Assembly: GCA_025403435.1 (NCBI GenBank)
Contig: CM046330.1
Coordinates: forward strand, 23,385,859 to 23,449,858
DNA: 64,000 bases
Reading direction: 5' to 3'
From: Artocarpus heterophyllus
Taxonomy: Eukaryota > Streptophyta > Magnoliopsida > Rosales > Moraceae
Shown in pieces: positions 35,929 to 48,823 of the stretch. The notes beneath the pieces are model-generated. The model had not been told where the DNA came from. It saw only the letters and a program-made list of their open reading frames with translations, and did no database searches. Every line of letters starts with the position of its first letter. Position 1 is the stretch's first letter. Both the position numbers and the translations under genes were made by a program.

Positions 35929-37298
35929 TGTTGGGTTTGGTGCCCTAAAAGCTATGACATTGTACATATTGTTAATAAATAAATAAAGTGACATTTATAA
36001 TTATTTTGGTTGTTTATATGTATAATGAATATATTTATAAACATCAAGAAAATTTCATGATTATTTGTGTGACTATAAATTTAGCATATAAGTGTTATAT
36101 GCTTAGGGATAAAATTTATAGATAATAATCTAAATAGTCAGTAATAATTAATTAAAGTTTAGGATTTTTAATTAAATATTACAAGTACGGTCCAATCTCA
36201 TTTAGAATGAAATAGTCATTATCCAAGCTATTAATATAGAGACATTGGATTGGGGGTACTTTATATAATGAGATTATATAGGACTAGACCAGATAAATTA
36301 TAAATATCTAATAATCATCTGTTACAAATAGAGTATTCAAATTTATCACTATGATGATTATGTATTTGACAGTCTTAATTCTTAGTATTTATTAGACTCC
36401 TATTTATGACATTATATTTTTTGACTTGCATGGTAAGATTTGTCTAAGTACAGATCATAACTTAGCATCTTAGAAACATATGTAATAAATGACTAAGAAT
36501 AATATTATACAGATATGAAATTCATTCCTTCCTTATGGAAGTTAGAAAAATAGTTCTCTTGAATGATAATTCGAGGTTTAAACAGTAGAGCACTCGTTCA
36601 TAATAAGATTATGAATTAACTGTTCATTGGAGAATTATTGGAACTCAAGAATAAAGATGTAATAAGAGAGGTGAATGGATATTGAACCTAGCTCTTATTA
36701 TGAACTATTTATGAAGGACTAACTTATATGTAATGATTATATCAATGGAGCACTCGCTAATTTTCTTTGAGTAATTTCATTATAATCTCAAGAGTTCAGT
36801 TTTAGGTTTTTAGTGGAGTAACACTAAAACTAATAAATTTGACACATTAATTAAAGAGTTTAATTCATTATCAAATTTATTGGAGCTTGGGTTATAAGTC
36901 CATAGGACCCAATACCACCTCTATACATTATATTGGATTTATGCATATAATGAATTATACATATTTAGTTTGAAATTATTGAATTCTGAATTAATTATTT
37001 CACACTTAAATTATTAACATGACACAAAAAAATGTTCTCTGCAACACATAATGTAATGTGATAAATGTTGTCACATTTAATTGAGCATTAGTTATAAATT
37101 AATTGATTAATTTTAAAATCTATTCTTAAATAAATGTGATTTATTTTTGAATTTAGATTTATATATATATATATGGTTTTGAACCAAATCTTATATTCAT
37201 ATATATATATATATAAGATTTTATAATATATTAATATATATATATATATAAATATTTAAGTAAACGAGTTTACGTTTACAATTTTTTTTAACGCTTAA

Positions 37299-37350
<52 letters not shown>

Positions 37351-37979
37351 AAAGGGAAGAAGTAAAGAAAACGTAAATGTTATGTTTTACGTAAACTTTT
37401 CATTTGTATATATATATGTGTGTGTGTAAAAGTTAAAAGAATCACAGATCCGGTTAATTAAAAAAAAAGGGGAAAGGAAAAAGGTAAGTATCATGTAAAA
37501 TATATCATTTCTCTATATATATGATATGGTGGTTATTTTAAATTTGAAATTAATTTAAAAATTACTAATAGCTCACATATAAAAAGGGAGATATGACAGT
37601 TATCTCAAGAGATTTTTCATTCACGTAATTTTTATAGAATACTTAGAGAGAAAAACTGAGAGTTCTTCTCTGAAAAAGAAAGGGCTGCTATCTCATGTTT
37701 TGAGTACATAGCAGATTCAGAAAAGTATGAGGAAAATTCATTCTTGTAGTTTGACGCTTACTCGTCTTTCTATTGGTGTGGAGGCCTGGCTTGGAAGATT
37801 GTAGTGTCAAAGAGGAAAGCTAGGATACCCTGATAGTCTTCAAAAGGTTGGTAAAAATTACTAAAGCTTTCTATTATTAATTAAAATTATATAGCTATTC
37901 CCGATGAATAAAGTTTTCAGAAAATTTTGTTTGTCAACGATCTGTTCCTTTCACTGCATTTTTGGATGTTATTTCAACA
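35929..37979 (+). repeat. 3' LTR of copia-1
   Basis: Spans 2051 bp. Same start and end as the 5' LTR, with a TATA box near 37577-37586. It carries a compound (CA)n(TA)n microsatellite at about 37300-37344 where the 5' LTR has only TA repeats. Confidence 0.93.
37300..37344. repeat. Compound (AC)n(AT)n microsatellite
   Basis: Alternating AC units pass into AT units inside the copia-1 3' LTR. The 5' LTR has a shorter TA tract at the matching place (about 7766-7783). Confidence 0.9.
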
Positions 37980-37984
37980 GTAAA
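37980..37984. repeat. Target duplication of copia-1, right copy (GTAAA)
   Basis: Exact match to 6411-6415. Confidence 0.93.
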
Positions 37985-40602
37985 CTCAACCATGTTAACA
38001 ACACCTTCATTGTGTGGTTGAAAACAAGGAAAACATGTGTTTCTTCTTTTTATTATTATTGTTTTTGTCTTTGCTTTCTTTTGCCTTCCAGTGTTCCTTA
38101 TTCCTAACTGTTAGTTCAACATTATTTGGGAAACTCTTCTAATTTAATCATATATTTTAGAAACAAATTAGAATAATTTCAATTATATATTCCCTGTATA
38201 CAATTAAGGTCCCAAATAATAAAGCGTATAGGAGGTTTCAAATTCGAGTCCTATGAGAAGTGTGCTCTAGTCATTTTTAAACTATCCACTCATTGTTCAT
38301 TAGCGACTAGAAAAATTAGGGTTACGCGTTTCATCCGTTGACGCTAATGGCTGTAGTTTAACATAGATATTTCTCAATGTATAATGACCTTTTTAATCAT
38401 GCTTAAAGCTAGTTACAGTTAATAGCCCTTCTTACTTTTTTTCTCTTGTTAAAAAAATTGTCTTCCATGTTTAATGTTAGAAAGGTAACATCCTTCTCCG
38501 TTTATTACTTGGAAAAGAAAGATGGTGGGACACAAACAAAGAATCCTTTTTTTGTTTATTTTTTATTTTTTTTTTTGAAAGTACAAACACAGAACTTTTT
38601 AAGCAAATATTATTTCGCTAAAAAAAGGTTGCAAAACAAGATAACGTTAACAAATAGATATCAGACACGTTTCAGTGTAATGTGATGGTCTAGGAACAAG
38701 TATAATTTTCTAGTCGAGCATTTCTCTCAAGTCAATGTCAAGTGAGATGTCGCTTGAATTACAAGAGAACAGGGAACATAATTTGGGTTAGATTAATGCC
38801 ATGAACTTGGTGTCTCATTTGCGGTATCCATGTCACGTACATAATCTTATAACCTATATATGGGGTCCACAACGAATATTCCGAGCATAAGATTTGCCTC
38901 CTCTTTTTCATCAACTTGTTACACCAAGGAATGAAATTGTTTTTGCAATTTCATATCATCTCAAACCCACGATTGTTTAGGACAAACAAATGGATGGTTT
39001 AGAATAATTTGTACTTTTACTTTTAAGTTATAAAAAAAAGTATGAATTAAATTCATACTTTTTAATCATTGTTTAGATAATACATGAAAAAATACTTTTT
39101 AATTTTCAAATCAAAAGCTTTTATTAGTATAAAAAGTAGTATAATTTACAAATATAAATAGATTTTCTAATTTGTTATTTTTAAATAAAAGGTTAAAAAA
39201 TGTAAATAAAAAAGACTTTTTAAGCACTTTTCTTCGTTAGCAAAGCGTTGGCTTGTCTAAATACTTATAAAAGCTAAAACCACTTTTGATGGGTCCATCT
39301 AAACATGTAAGACAGTTTTGAAGTAAATAAGTCAAAAGCAGGTTTTTTAAGCGCCTTCAAAAGATAAGAAAGCTAACGTGTCAAAAATCTGTTTGAAGAA
39401 AATGTTGACAAAATTTCCACAATATATGTTTAGTTTAAATTCAGAATCCAAACTTCTATAAGTGTGGTCAGTGAACAAGAACTAATTTTAGCCATGTACC
39501 TAGTTGAGACATGTTTGTCTCTGATTTTTGTTTCATAGACTAGGTGAGTAAGATATGTTTTTTTGTGATGGAAAATGAGAATCTGCTTTTGTTTTGTTCC
39601 TTTTGACTAGGGAACAATAGAGTTACAATATTTGTGAGACCCAACTGCCTAACTTTTGTATACTATTGCAAAATATCACTCACAGAAAAAAAAAAAAAAA
39701 GTGGAAATGAATATAATATTCGATTTGGCAAAAGAAAGAAAAAGAAAATAAGAAATTATCAAAAAAGCTATAAGATATTTCAAAGGCGGATTTGACAATG
39801 AATGATTCGACTTTTTAATGTTTAAGAATGGTGCTCAATTTGGACATTCATGGCAAGTTTATGTACGTTTAAACCAAAAGAGAAAACCTGTAATTTTCCT
39901 GGCTAAAAAAATGAAAAAAAAATGTATGGAAATTAAGCAAACAAGTATAATTTATATTTTCTTTTTTTATTGTACACTAAAAAAATACGTGCAAAGTATT
40001 TAAATTTAAATGAATGAGCATTATAATTTTTTTTAGGTTTAGCATATTTTATAAATGAGCATTATATATTTTGTACTCGAAAAGTATGTGGATCATGCCA
40101 CTCTTTATTCTTATAATTTTTTGACTTTAGGGTACGGAATTACGCCAATAAAAATTACACATATTTTTTTTTACCTAAAATTAGTTATCACTATCATTTT
40201 ATTTATTTAGCCGGTTCTAAATTTAGCATAACATGTATTTAAAATTTATCAAATATAAACAGGCCCATGGTAAAATCAACAATTGCGTATTTCATTTATT
40301 TAAAAATGAACAATATTTTATATTTCTTTTAACAAAATATGTGGTATGGTATGATAAATTGTTTTGCCAGCAGAGAACATAGTTTATGCCTGTTGGATCA
40401 AGTCCAGGTACAATTTTTGACAACAAGATCAATTCAAAACCGTATTAAATTAAATAAAATACAATAATTTAAAAAATTCAGATCAAGATTTGATGGTTAA
40501 AAAAGTGTTATATGGATAAAGCTTTCATACTTCAGTGAAGAATTTAATCCAAAATTTTCAGTGACGGTACCTTTTTATAATTTCTAAAAATGCTGCCAAC
40601 AA
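37985..40602. other. AT-rich sequence without genes
   Basis: I see no coding region. A tRNA T-arm/B-box-like string GGTTTCAAATTCGAGTCC lies at 38234-38251 without a convincing A box, so a decayed tRNA-derived SINE is possible. About 38974-39310 has weak, imperfect GTTTAG-type ends facing each other that could be an old MITE. Poly-A/T runs are common. Confidence 0.5.
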
Positions 40603-40719
40603 GGGTGTTTGACAAATATAGTTAGAACTATAATTGTGGTTCAAAATACTATAGTATATGATAGCTTTACATTATTTGATAACAACAACAATGGTTCTAA
40701 CTATGGTTGTCAAACACGC
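40603..40719. mobile_element. Small MITE with ~24-bp inverted ends
   Basis: The left end GTGTTTGACAA.ATAGTTAGAAC and the reverse of the right end CGTGTTTGACAACCATAGTTAGAAC match almost fully over ~24 bp, with about 65 bp between. There is no coding capacity. The TGTTTG...GTTAGAAC ends resemble those of the MITE at 57469-57645. The target duplication is not clear. Confidence 0.7.
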
Positions 40720-41357
40720 ATTGGGCATGTAGTTGAAATGGCCTAATGGCATTTTTTGCTGGCTTAGTTTTTATTAATAAAGAATGTGGGTGGCGAAATC
40801 TAAAAATGGAAAACAAAACTATGTTCGAGGTGTAAAGGATTACTATTTTTAAGGTTTTTTTGTCTCCGCTACGATAGTTTGCAAACATGAAATTTGTGAC
40901 AAATTACCCTAAGATATAACAAATCCGAATTCAATAACTAGAAATATCATTGAATTCCTAAACAAGATATGTCACTGAAGAAATTTGGAACGTTTATATT
41001 AAGCCAAGTGTGTCCATTCATGAATGAATGCAACGGTTGTAACTTATGCAACTTTTTTTCAAAAAGGTATCTTTTTATAAACAAACGTAATTATTACAAC
41101 AGATATGTCTATTGATAATAGGTATTTAGTTTTACATGAAAGATAACAATCGATCAAAGCAATAGTTTGGAATAATATGAAAAACTCACATACTTAAAAT
41201 TAGAAAACATAGGCGGGCACTACAACTTCAGCTTTCTAGCGTTTCGGCGCCAATCTCTACCCCATGTATCGAGTTGCTTAGATTGTAGCATCGTAGTGCT
41301 AGAAAGTAATGGTTGCGATGCCAGCATTTGATCGAAACACTTAAAATCCTTTGTTTC

Positions 41358-41360
<3 letters not shown>

Positions 41361-41402
<42 letters not shown>
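41361..41402. repeat. (TA)n microsatellite
   Basis: About 21 uninterrupted TA units. Confidence 0.95.
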
Positions 41403-41403
<1 letters not shown>

Positions 41404-41832
41404 CATTTGACTTTTCATCATTTAAAAATATATTATAATTTCTCTAATAATCTCCAACTACATGGCCAGTTTATAAGAGTAAAATTGAAATATAATAGCT
41501 CTTAAAAATATTTTAGAAATAAAAAATTATATAGTAATTGTAATAATCTTTTTCAAGTTTTATGCTTCAAAACCATGTAGTAATTATTACATTTAAGTTA
41601 TTTTTTTTGTTATTTGTGAAATATTTTAAATTTTGAAAAATTAAGGATATAACATAATCTTACTAGTCACCTTAAAATATAACTAAAAACTTAAAATATT
41701 TACAAATAGCAAAAAATTATACAATTATAATAGCTATTATGTAAGTTTTTGTTGTCAATTTTAAAATATTATAGTAATTATATACTAAATAATTTAATAC
41801 TTAAAAAAATTCTATATTTTTATTTAAGTCAA

Positions 41833-42752
41833 TCCCACAAATGGTCCTTGAGGTTTACCTTTAGTCTAATTTTAGCCCTCAACATTTAAAAAGGATCATT
41901 TGTTTCTAGATATATTACTTTGTTTAGTTTTGGTCTCACCATCAATTAAATATTAAATATTTAATGGAATCCTCTTAAAATGTCTCACTTTGACCCTTAA
42001 TCTATTACTTTATTTTACTTTTGATCTCTAGTCTATTATATTGTTTTACTTTTGGTCCTTATGTTAGTAAGATATTTTTATGAATCAAAATAATAATAAT
42101 AAAAAAAACTAAATGCAACACTTTTGATTCATGCAACTAAACTAAAAACAATTTTTCATATTGTTATTCAGATGAGCTTTTTTAAAAAAAAGAAGCTAAA
42201 GTTGAATATTTAATTTTGGTATATTATATTTGCAAGCGCATATATAGTAATTATGATGTTCAAAATTATGATTATCTAGTACAGTATATAAATATGTGTA
42301 TACATTTATATATTATATGCATAAATCATAATGCATAGCTTGTAACTTAAAATGCATGATTACCTCATACTTATATACTAGCATGAAAAATTCAATTTAT
42401 CTTTTTTGAATTAAAATTATCTTACTACTAACAATATAGTAAAATTGTTTTTAAGAAAAATCACATGTATCAGAATCATTATATTTAGTTTTTCACTTTA
42501 GATTTTTCAAATTTTAGTCCTTAATAACTCTTAGCTATTATAACAGAGGGACCAAAAATGAAACAAAATAATAGGATAGGGACTAAGTTAAACATTTTAT
42601 ATGTCTTCCATTAAATATTTACTACCTAACTAACAAAGGAACTGAAACTAAGGCAAATTAATTAATGGATTAAAGACCAAAGTCTGACTTTTTAAACTTT
42701 ATAGACTAAAATAGGATCGAGGGTAAACTTTAGAGATTATTTTTGAAATTAA
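41833..42752. mobile_element. Non-autonomous element with long terminal inverted repeats (Mutator-like?)
   Basis: The left end (CCTTGAGGTTTACC...AGTCTAATTTTAG...TTTAAAAAGG) and the reversed right end (TCTAAAGTTTACCC...CCTATTTTAGTCTATAAAG) are imperfect inverted repeats of 50 bp or more. Inside, 'ttagttttggtctca' and 'ggaccaaaaatgaaac' phrases also face each other, so the repeat extends inward. There is no coding region. Long TIRs suggest a Mutator-type MITE; I could not confirm a 9-bp target duplication. Confidence 0.6.
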
Positions 42753-43340
42753 TCCATTTTGTTTTTACACTTAGAGACATGTGATGTAATTATGTTACTT
42801 TTAAAGTATTCCAAAACACAAAAATATTTCTTTTCTTTTTTTTTTATTTTTTACATGTAGTGTGAATTGTGCTTTGGCTATGTATAAGATTAATTACTGA
42901 CCCCATTTCCAGCTGGTCATAGTTGAGCATAGCAAAATCCTAATAAATAGTGATAGTTTGAGATGTGCCTAGGAGAAGATAGGGTGGGTACAATGTGACA
43001 AGTATGAATATACACATTGCCATGTATTTGGTACTTCGATATGATTTTGTTGTTATATAAAAATTAAAGTTATTAATAGAGTTCTTCGTTAGCGGTGGAA
43101 AGAGATTGGGACCAAAGAAATTCAAGTTAGAAATGTAATCATTTTTTTTTAAAACAAAAAAGAATACTGCATTCAAATAACAAAAGCGCACATTTTTTCT
43201 CGCAAATTTCCCTATTTACAAGCTTGAGAGTGCGTGGAAAATATGGATATCTATAATGACCTTATTTGTTTACTCTTATTTTCTACACTAGAACATTAAA
43301 CATGTTACATGTATTCATGTACTTATAATGATGTCTTTCT

Positions 43341-44135
43341 TGTTTGAGAATTTGAGTGTTTAGAAAGAACACAGGCTAAAAATTTTTGGAAATAAATGAA
43401 TGTTTGAGGTGTGTATTAAAAACTTTCCTTAAAGCTTTTATTTATCCTTATTTATTCAAGTTTGCTAAAGAGTTTTATGATAAATTACCGCCAAGATACA
43501 ACAAACACTCGAATACAATAACTAGCAACAATATTGTATTTCAGAACATCAAAGAAATGTGTAAATTTTCTAGAGATTTGATAAATGACAAGGGTGCCAT
43601 TTTATGAATGGACCTAACCGGTTCAGTCCATAAATCCTTTACTTAAAAGGCACCTCTTTATTCTCTTTATTTATAACGGTATCTCTTTATTTATAAAGAT
43701 ATCTATTTATGTATCAACACAACTTTTACAATGGATATGTCTGTTGCTACTAGATGTTCAGGTTTGTATGAAAGTATACAATCTATAAATACACCGGTTT
43801 GAAAACATCTCAAAAAATACAACAATTTATTTCACATCAGCTTGGGCCAGCGTCGTGGCCCAGCTTTTAGGCGCTATGGTGCTATGCATGAAATTATGCT
43901 AGCGGCTCTGCCTTTGGGCGCCGCTTGGGCGCCGCAACACTACTTCAGTGCCTAGGCGTTCTGTTCTCTGTCTCGTTTTGCTTTAATTCTATTTACTAGT
44001 GCCATAGCCTCAAATTTGATTGCTGTGGCACTCCGAGCTAATATCAAACACATTAAAATTTGCATTTTTGATTTTATAAAAATGTAATCTTTGATCTCTA
44101 ACATTTGAGAGTTATATATTATGATCTCTCGAACA
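43341..44135 (-). repeat. 3' LTR of copia-2 (795 bp)
   Basis: Plus-strand start TGTTTGAGAATTTGAG and end CTCTCGAACA, next to a purine tract (minus strand AATGGGGGAT). Aligns with 48244-48808 but contains about 230 extra bp (about 43850-44035), GC-rich and with GCGCCGC/GCGCTATGG repeats. Confidence 0.8.
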
Positions 44136-44732
44136 ATCCCCCATTAGATTGTAATATATTTATCCAGATTTAACAATGATAAACTCATATATACAAGAAG
44201 GTATCTTTTGGTTTTAACCTTCAATTTGTGAATATACTTCAAAGTATTCACAAGACAATAGTCTCTTAAGCAAATACCAAAAATATATTACACATAGGAT
44301 ATCCCAAATTTCAAATTATGTTCCAATCATTTTGCACTGTTCTAGCCTTATGCTTAATCTTAGATTCATGAACATTTATAAACCACAGTCTTGTTAGAAA
44401 TGACACCATTTCTTATGTTCACTTTGGTGAAGTTTCAAATCATGTCTCTAGCTACTATGAGACTTATACTTCATTAAGAGTATACACTCATCCTCATCAC
44501 GTAGCTATTTTACACCAAACATCTTGGAAGGGACAAATAAATTCTTGGTGCAACCCGGCCACATAGCAATGACTTATTCTTACCCATTTAACTATGGAAT
44601 AGTGATATAACTATTACATAGTTTGGTTATCATCATCAGTGACTCTTACACAAAAGGTTTCAGTCTTATTCTACTAGATATGTCCTTGACTATGTCTCTA
44701 AAAATACCTTTTGTCAAGGAATACGCTTAGTT

Positions 44733-45700
44733 CTAATTAGTCCTAACATAAATAAAATTAATAACACTATTGGTTATTAATTGTTTCACATATTCATGTT
44801 CCAAGCTAATATGTCTTGACTGTCCATTATAAACTTTGTTGTAAGTGCTGGACAATATAGCTTCACTTTCGCAGTACAAAGAAATAGATGGCATTTGTTG
44901 TGGCCATAACTTAATGTCAAACAATAAATTTCTTAACCATAGCCACAAGTGCTATAAACTCATGTTTTATCGTTGAGTGAGTTATACATGTTTGTTTCTT
45001 TAAAGCCTAAGACATGGCTCCTCTTGCAGTTATAAAAATTCAACCAAATGTGGATTTATTGTCACTTGTGTTGGTTATCCAACTAGCATCCTAGTACCTT
45101 TTTAGTACCACGGGATAATCATTGTAATACAAACCCAAATTAATGGTTCTTTTAGGATAACTAAGTATCTTGCCAATTGTAATCCAATGTTCAACTCTTG
45201 GGTTACTTGTAAATCTTGACATTTTGCATACTGCAAATGCAATATCAGGCCTTATACAATGCATAGGATACATCAAACTACCAATCGCACTAGCATACTC
45301 AAGCTTTACTATCGCTCAGTCATCATTTTCTAGTAATCTAACACTAGAATCATATAGGTACTAGCTTCTTTGAACTTTAAATGATTGAATTTAAAAAAGC
45401 ACCTTCTCAATATAAAATGAGACTGACACAATGAGTAATCCTAACCATGCTTCCTTACTTTCACACCTAAGATAGTATCTACCTCACCAAGATCTTTCGT
45501 GTCCTGTTTAGTCTAAATATAAGCCTAAGATAGTATCTACCTCATCAAGATCTTTCATCTCATGTTTGTTCCAAAGATAACCAAGTTATCAATATACAAA
45601 CAAATCATCACACCAAAATCATTTGTAAATCTAGAATATATATATTTATCAGCATTATTATACTTAAAACCATGATTATCACACTTTTCAATCATTTGTT
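44733..45700 (-). pseudogene. copia-2 RT end and RNase H
   Basis: Minus-strand readings include KDLGEVDTILGVKV, MHCIRPDIAFAVCKMSRFTS, NPRVEHW, RTINLGLYYNDYPVV, DASWITNTSDNKST, KKQTCITHSTIKHEFIAL, and at the end WLRNLLFDIKLWPQ, LYCESEAILS and SRHISLEHEYVKQLI. These are the Copia RT C-terminus and RNase H. Multiple stops and frame changes. Confidence 0.82.
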
Positions 45701-46329
45701 GCTTATTGATTTAGATCTCAGAGGGAGATCAACCAAAACCTAAGTTCTATTAGACATTATTGAATCCATTTCATCGTTTATAGCCTCTCTCCAAAAGGAG
45801 GCATCTTTAGGTGTAGCAACAAGAGTATTTTATCAAGCACACCATTTTTTCTCCTTCAACCAAGAAGGTCAAAGCTTGAGATGAAATAAAATCTGGTACT
45901 AAACTCTTTTCTTTTCTTTTTTTTTCACGATGTCTTCTCTTCGGTTGGAAAGATGTCATAGACTCTTTCTTTTTTGTTAGTAGAGGTACTGTGAGTATAG
46001 TCACATGGTTGATCAACATTAGATTCTAATTCAGTGGTAGAATCAAAACTAAATTTATTTTCAATAAATCTAATATCTCTTGATTCCACACTTACATTAG
46101 AATCTAGATTCAACAAACAATAAGCCTTAAAATTTTCAATATGCTCTAGAAAAACACATTTAATTCCTCTTGCATCTAACTTTAATAATTTAGGATCATA
46201 TACTCTATAGAAGGCTAAATAGCCCTACATCTTTAAATACATCAAGTGTTTTTTTCCATATTTCATATGGAGAAACATGTGTTTTCATAGATGTAAATCT
46301 CTTACAAACATGGCATGTAGTAAGTAAAG

Positions 46330-46850
46330 CTTTACCCCATAAATTATTAGGCTATTTAGCATTAAGAGGCATAGAGTTAATCAAATCAATAAAAATCCTA
46401 TTCTTTCTTTTAGCCAAACCATTTTGTTGAGGAGTAAAAGGGGTTGACTTTTGGTGAATAATACTAGGTTCTTCGTAGATGGCATCAAGTTCATTTGAAA
46501 AATATTCACCACTTTATCACTTCGAACCATTTTGATCTTTTTATCTTTTTGGTTTTTAATTTCAGCCTTAAGAAGTTTAAACTTATCAAAAGCTTCATGT
46601 TTTTGTTCTAATTAAGTACACACATGTGTATCTAGAACAATCATCAATAAAAGTGATAAATTATTTTCTTCCTTCTCTTATTAAAATTCCATTATACTCA
46701 TATATATTAGTATGAATTAAATCCAATATTTGAGTATTTTGATTGGCTTTAGGAAATGGTTTCTTATTTATTTGTGCTTGTATACAAATCTAACACTGAT
46801 CATATTTTTCATCTTTGCAATTAATCAAACCATGCTTAGACATTATTTTA
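46330..46850 (-). pseudogene. copia-2 integrase core
   Basis: Reads SDK...EYFSNELDAIYEEPSIIH, QKSTPFTPQQNGLAKRKNR and FIDLINSMPLNAK in shifting frames, that is, the second Asp and the QQNG...E region of Copia integrase (Glu replaced by Lys in AKRKNR). Confidence 0.75.
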
Positions 46851-47300
46851 AAGGTCTAAAATTGAAGTGTGCTAAACGTGCATGCCAAACATCAAAAGAA
46901 TCAACCATATAAGTAGAACTCATAACTTTATTATTATTAAAGCTAGGTTTGTACGTGCCATCACTAGAATACCCTTTTCCTACAAACGATCCATTCTTAG
47001 ATGCAATACAAGTATTGCCCTCAAAAACAATTTTAAGCCCTTTCATGCACATCAAGTTAGCGGATATAATTTTCGAAATATGGAAGACATTGTTTAAAGT
47101 AACTTTCTTCGCAAAAGTAAAGTTGATCTCCACCTCACTTTGCCAAGAAAAACCACTGCACCATGGTTCCCTATTAGAACCGTTTGTCCTTCTTTCTCCA
47201 CTGCATATGACATGAACAACTTCTTATCATTGCAAATATAAATGATGGCACCACAGTCAAGCCACCAATCAGAGGACTTTGTTGTAGTCATGTTGGTTTT
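46851..47300 (-). pseudogene. copia-2 protease and GAG-pre-integrase
   Basis: WWLDCGAIIYICNDKKLF is the protease active site with DSG changed to DCG. Then VTLNNVFHISKI, NGSFVGKGYSSDG and FDVWHARLAHFNFRPLK, the start of the pre-integrase zinc region. Confidence 0.78.
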
Positions 47301-47315
47301 GGTAATGATGCCAAT

Positions 47316-48206
47316 TTACATCTCCAAGACTAAAGCATAAATCTCATCAGATTTCTCTTCAATGACATTGGCTTTGTTGGAGCTAACTTCCTCCTTTTTC
47401 TTCTTATACCTGCACTTATTTTGATGATGACTCCTTTTTCCCGTCCTAGAAATAATTGCCAGAAAATTTTTTCTAGCCATTTCTGGGTCTTTTGTGCTTC
47501 TTATCATTGTTATTTTTGAAGTTCTTTGAAAACTTACTAGCCTAGGCAACATTAACTTTAAAGGATTCCATAATCTTTCCCTTGAGATCATAAGACCTAG
47601 TCTCCTTTTCAATCCACAAGTGCTTTTGAAGTTCCTCTATGGTTATGTCATCTCTTCGACAAAGGAGTTTCTTTCTATAACCATTCCAACTTTGGGGTAA
47701 TTTAGCAATAATTGGCCCACTTGTAATGATTCAAAAATTTCAACCTTCAACTTTTTGAGTTTTGTAAAAATAACTTGTAATTCATGAATTTGATCTAAAA
47801 TTGACTTGGTGTCAACCATAACAAATTCTAAGAAATTTCAGGATGAAGAATTTGTCTGTACATTCCTTATCGGTTTTGTACTTGTATTTAGAGCAATGCA
47901 TATCTTTACTAGAGACTCCATGTTGTGGTAGAGATCATAGAGACAATCAGAGAGGGTGTTGAGAATGTGTCCTCAACACATGACTTCATAATTTTTTTCT
48001 TTTCTTTCTAATAGCCTTGACTTTGTCATAATCATCCTCCTTCGGTTTTGGGAACAGCTCCATCTTCGGATCGAGCATGTAAATGATCTTGAGCATTGTG
48101 AGTGAAAAGAACAACTTATCCTTCCAGCGAGTGAAATTCCTACCATCAGAATGATAGAGTTGTACATTTAGATTGAGAAAAGACGCTATATTGTTGTTAG
48201 CCTCTA
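47316..48206 (-). pseudogene. copia-2 gag
   Basis: Near 48203 the minus strand reads ANNNIASFLNLNVQLYHSDG, then NFTRWKDKLFFSL (start codon lost), followed by a broken gag body with LNTLSDCLYDLY and a degraded Cys/His region (CRYKKKKEE). Size fits a Copia gag. Confidence 0.7.
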
Positions 48207-48243
48207 TTGTAAAAATAATAATAACAATAAAACCTTTAAGATT

Positions 48244-48808
48244 GTTGGAGAATTTGAGTGTTTAGAGAATGGAATCTAAGAATTTCTGGAAATAAATAAG
48301 TGTTTGAGGCATATGTAACACACTTTTCTCGAAGGTTTTATGCACCCTTACTTAATAAAGTTTGCTAAAGAGTTTTATGTCAAATTACCCCTAAGATACA
48401 ACAAATACTTGGAGACAATATCTAGCAATAATATTGTGTTTTAGAACATCAAAGAAACCTATAAATTTTCTAGAAATTTATAAATGAAAGGGATGCCATT
48501 TTATGAATGGACATAACCTGTTCAATCTATATAATCTTTACTTAAAGGTATCTCTTTATTTGTGAAGGTATCTCTTCATTTGTAAAGGTATTCTAATAGA
48601 TGATTTGGTTTGTATGAAAGTAAGCAACCAATGAATACACCGATTCGAAATAACTCAAAGAACACAGTAGTTCCCTTCACATCAACTCGGACCAGTGTCG
48701 CGACGCTTTGAGTTAAAGTCAAACACATTAAAATGTACATTTTTATTCATACAAATGTTATCTTTGATCTCTAACATTTGAATGAGATATATTACAATCT
48801 CTCTAATA
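48244..48808 (-). repeat. 5' LTR of copia-2 (about 565 bp)
   Basis: Plus-strand start TGTTGGAGAATTTGAG, aligned with the left copy to CTCTCTAATA. The terminal CA has mutated. It lacks the GC-rich ~230 bp present in the other LTR. Confidence 0.78.
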
Positions 48809-48823
48809 TTTTTTGCTCTTAAT

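Larger units (their letters stand above)
6416..37979 (+). mobile_element. Ty1/Copia retrotransposon copia-1, interrupted by 21.6 kb of nested elements
   Basis: Two ~2.0 kb LTRs starting TGTTGGGTTTGGTG and ending CAACA enclose a Met-tRNA primer-binding site, a long leader, gag, protease, integrase, RT and RNase H in Copia order (integrase before RT), and a polypurine tract. The 5-bp flanking duplications are identical. The leader is split at 8797/30400 by E1. About a dozen in-frame stops and one frameshift disable the polyprotein. The long LTR and the YVDDILLIGND wording suggest a Tork/Angela-like lineage, but that is a guess. Without the nested insertion the element would be about 9.96 kb. 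Confidence 0.93.
43341..48808 (-). mobile_element. Old Ty1/Copia element copia-2
   Basis: Two related LTRs enclose gag, protease, integrase, RT and RNase H remnants in Copia order on the minus strand. The flanks TTTCT (left) and TTTTT (right) are a weak match for a target duplication. Heavily mutated, with no long open frame. Confidence 0.82.
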
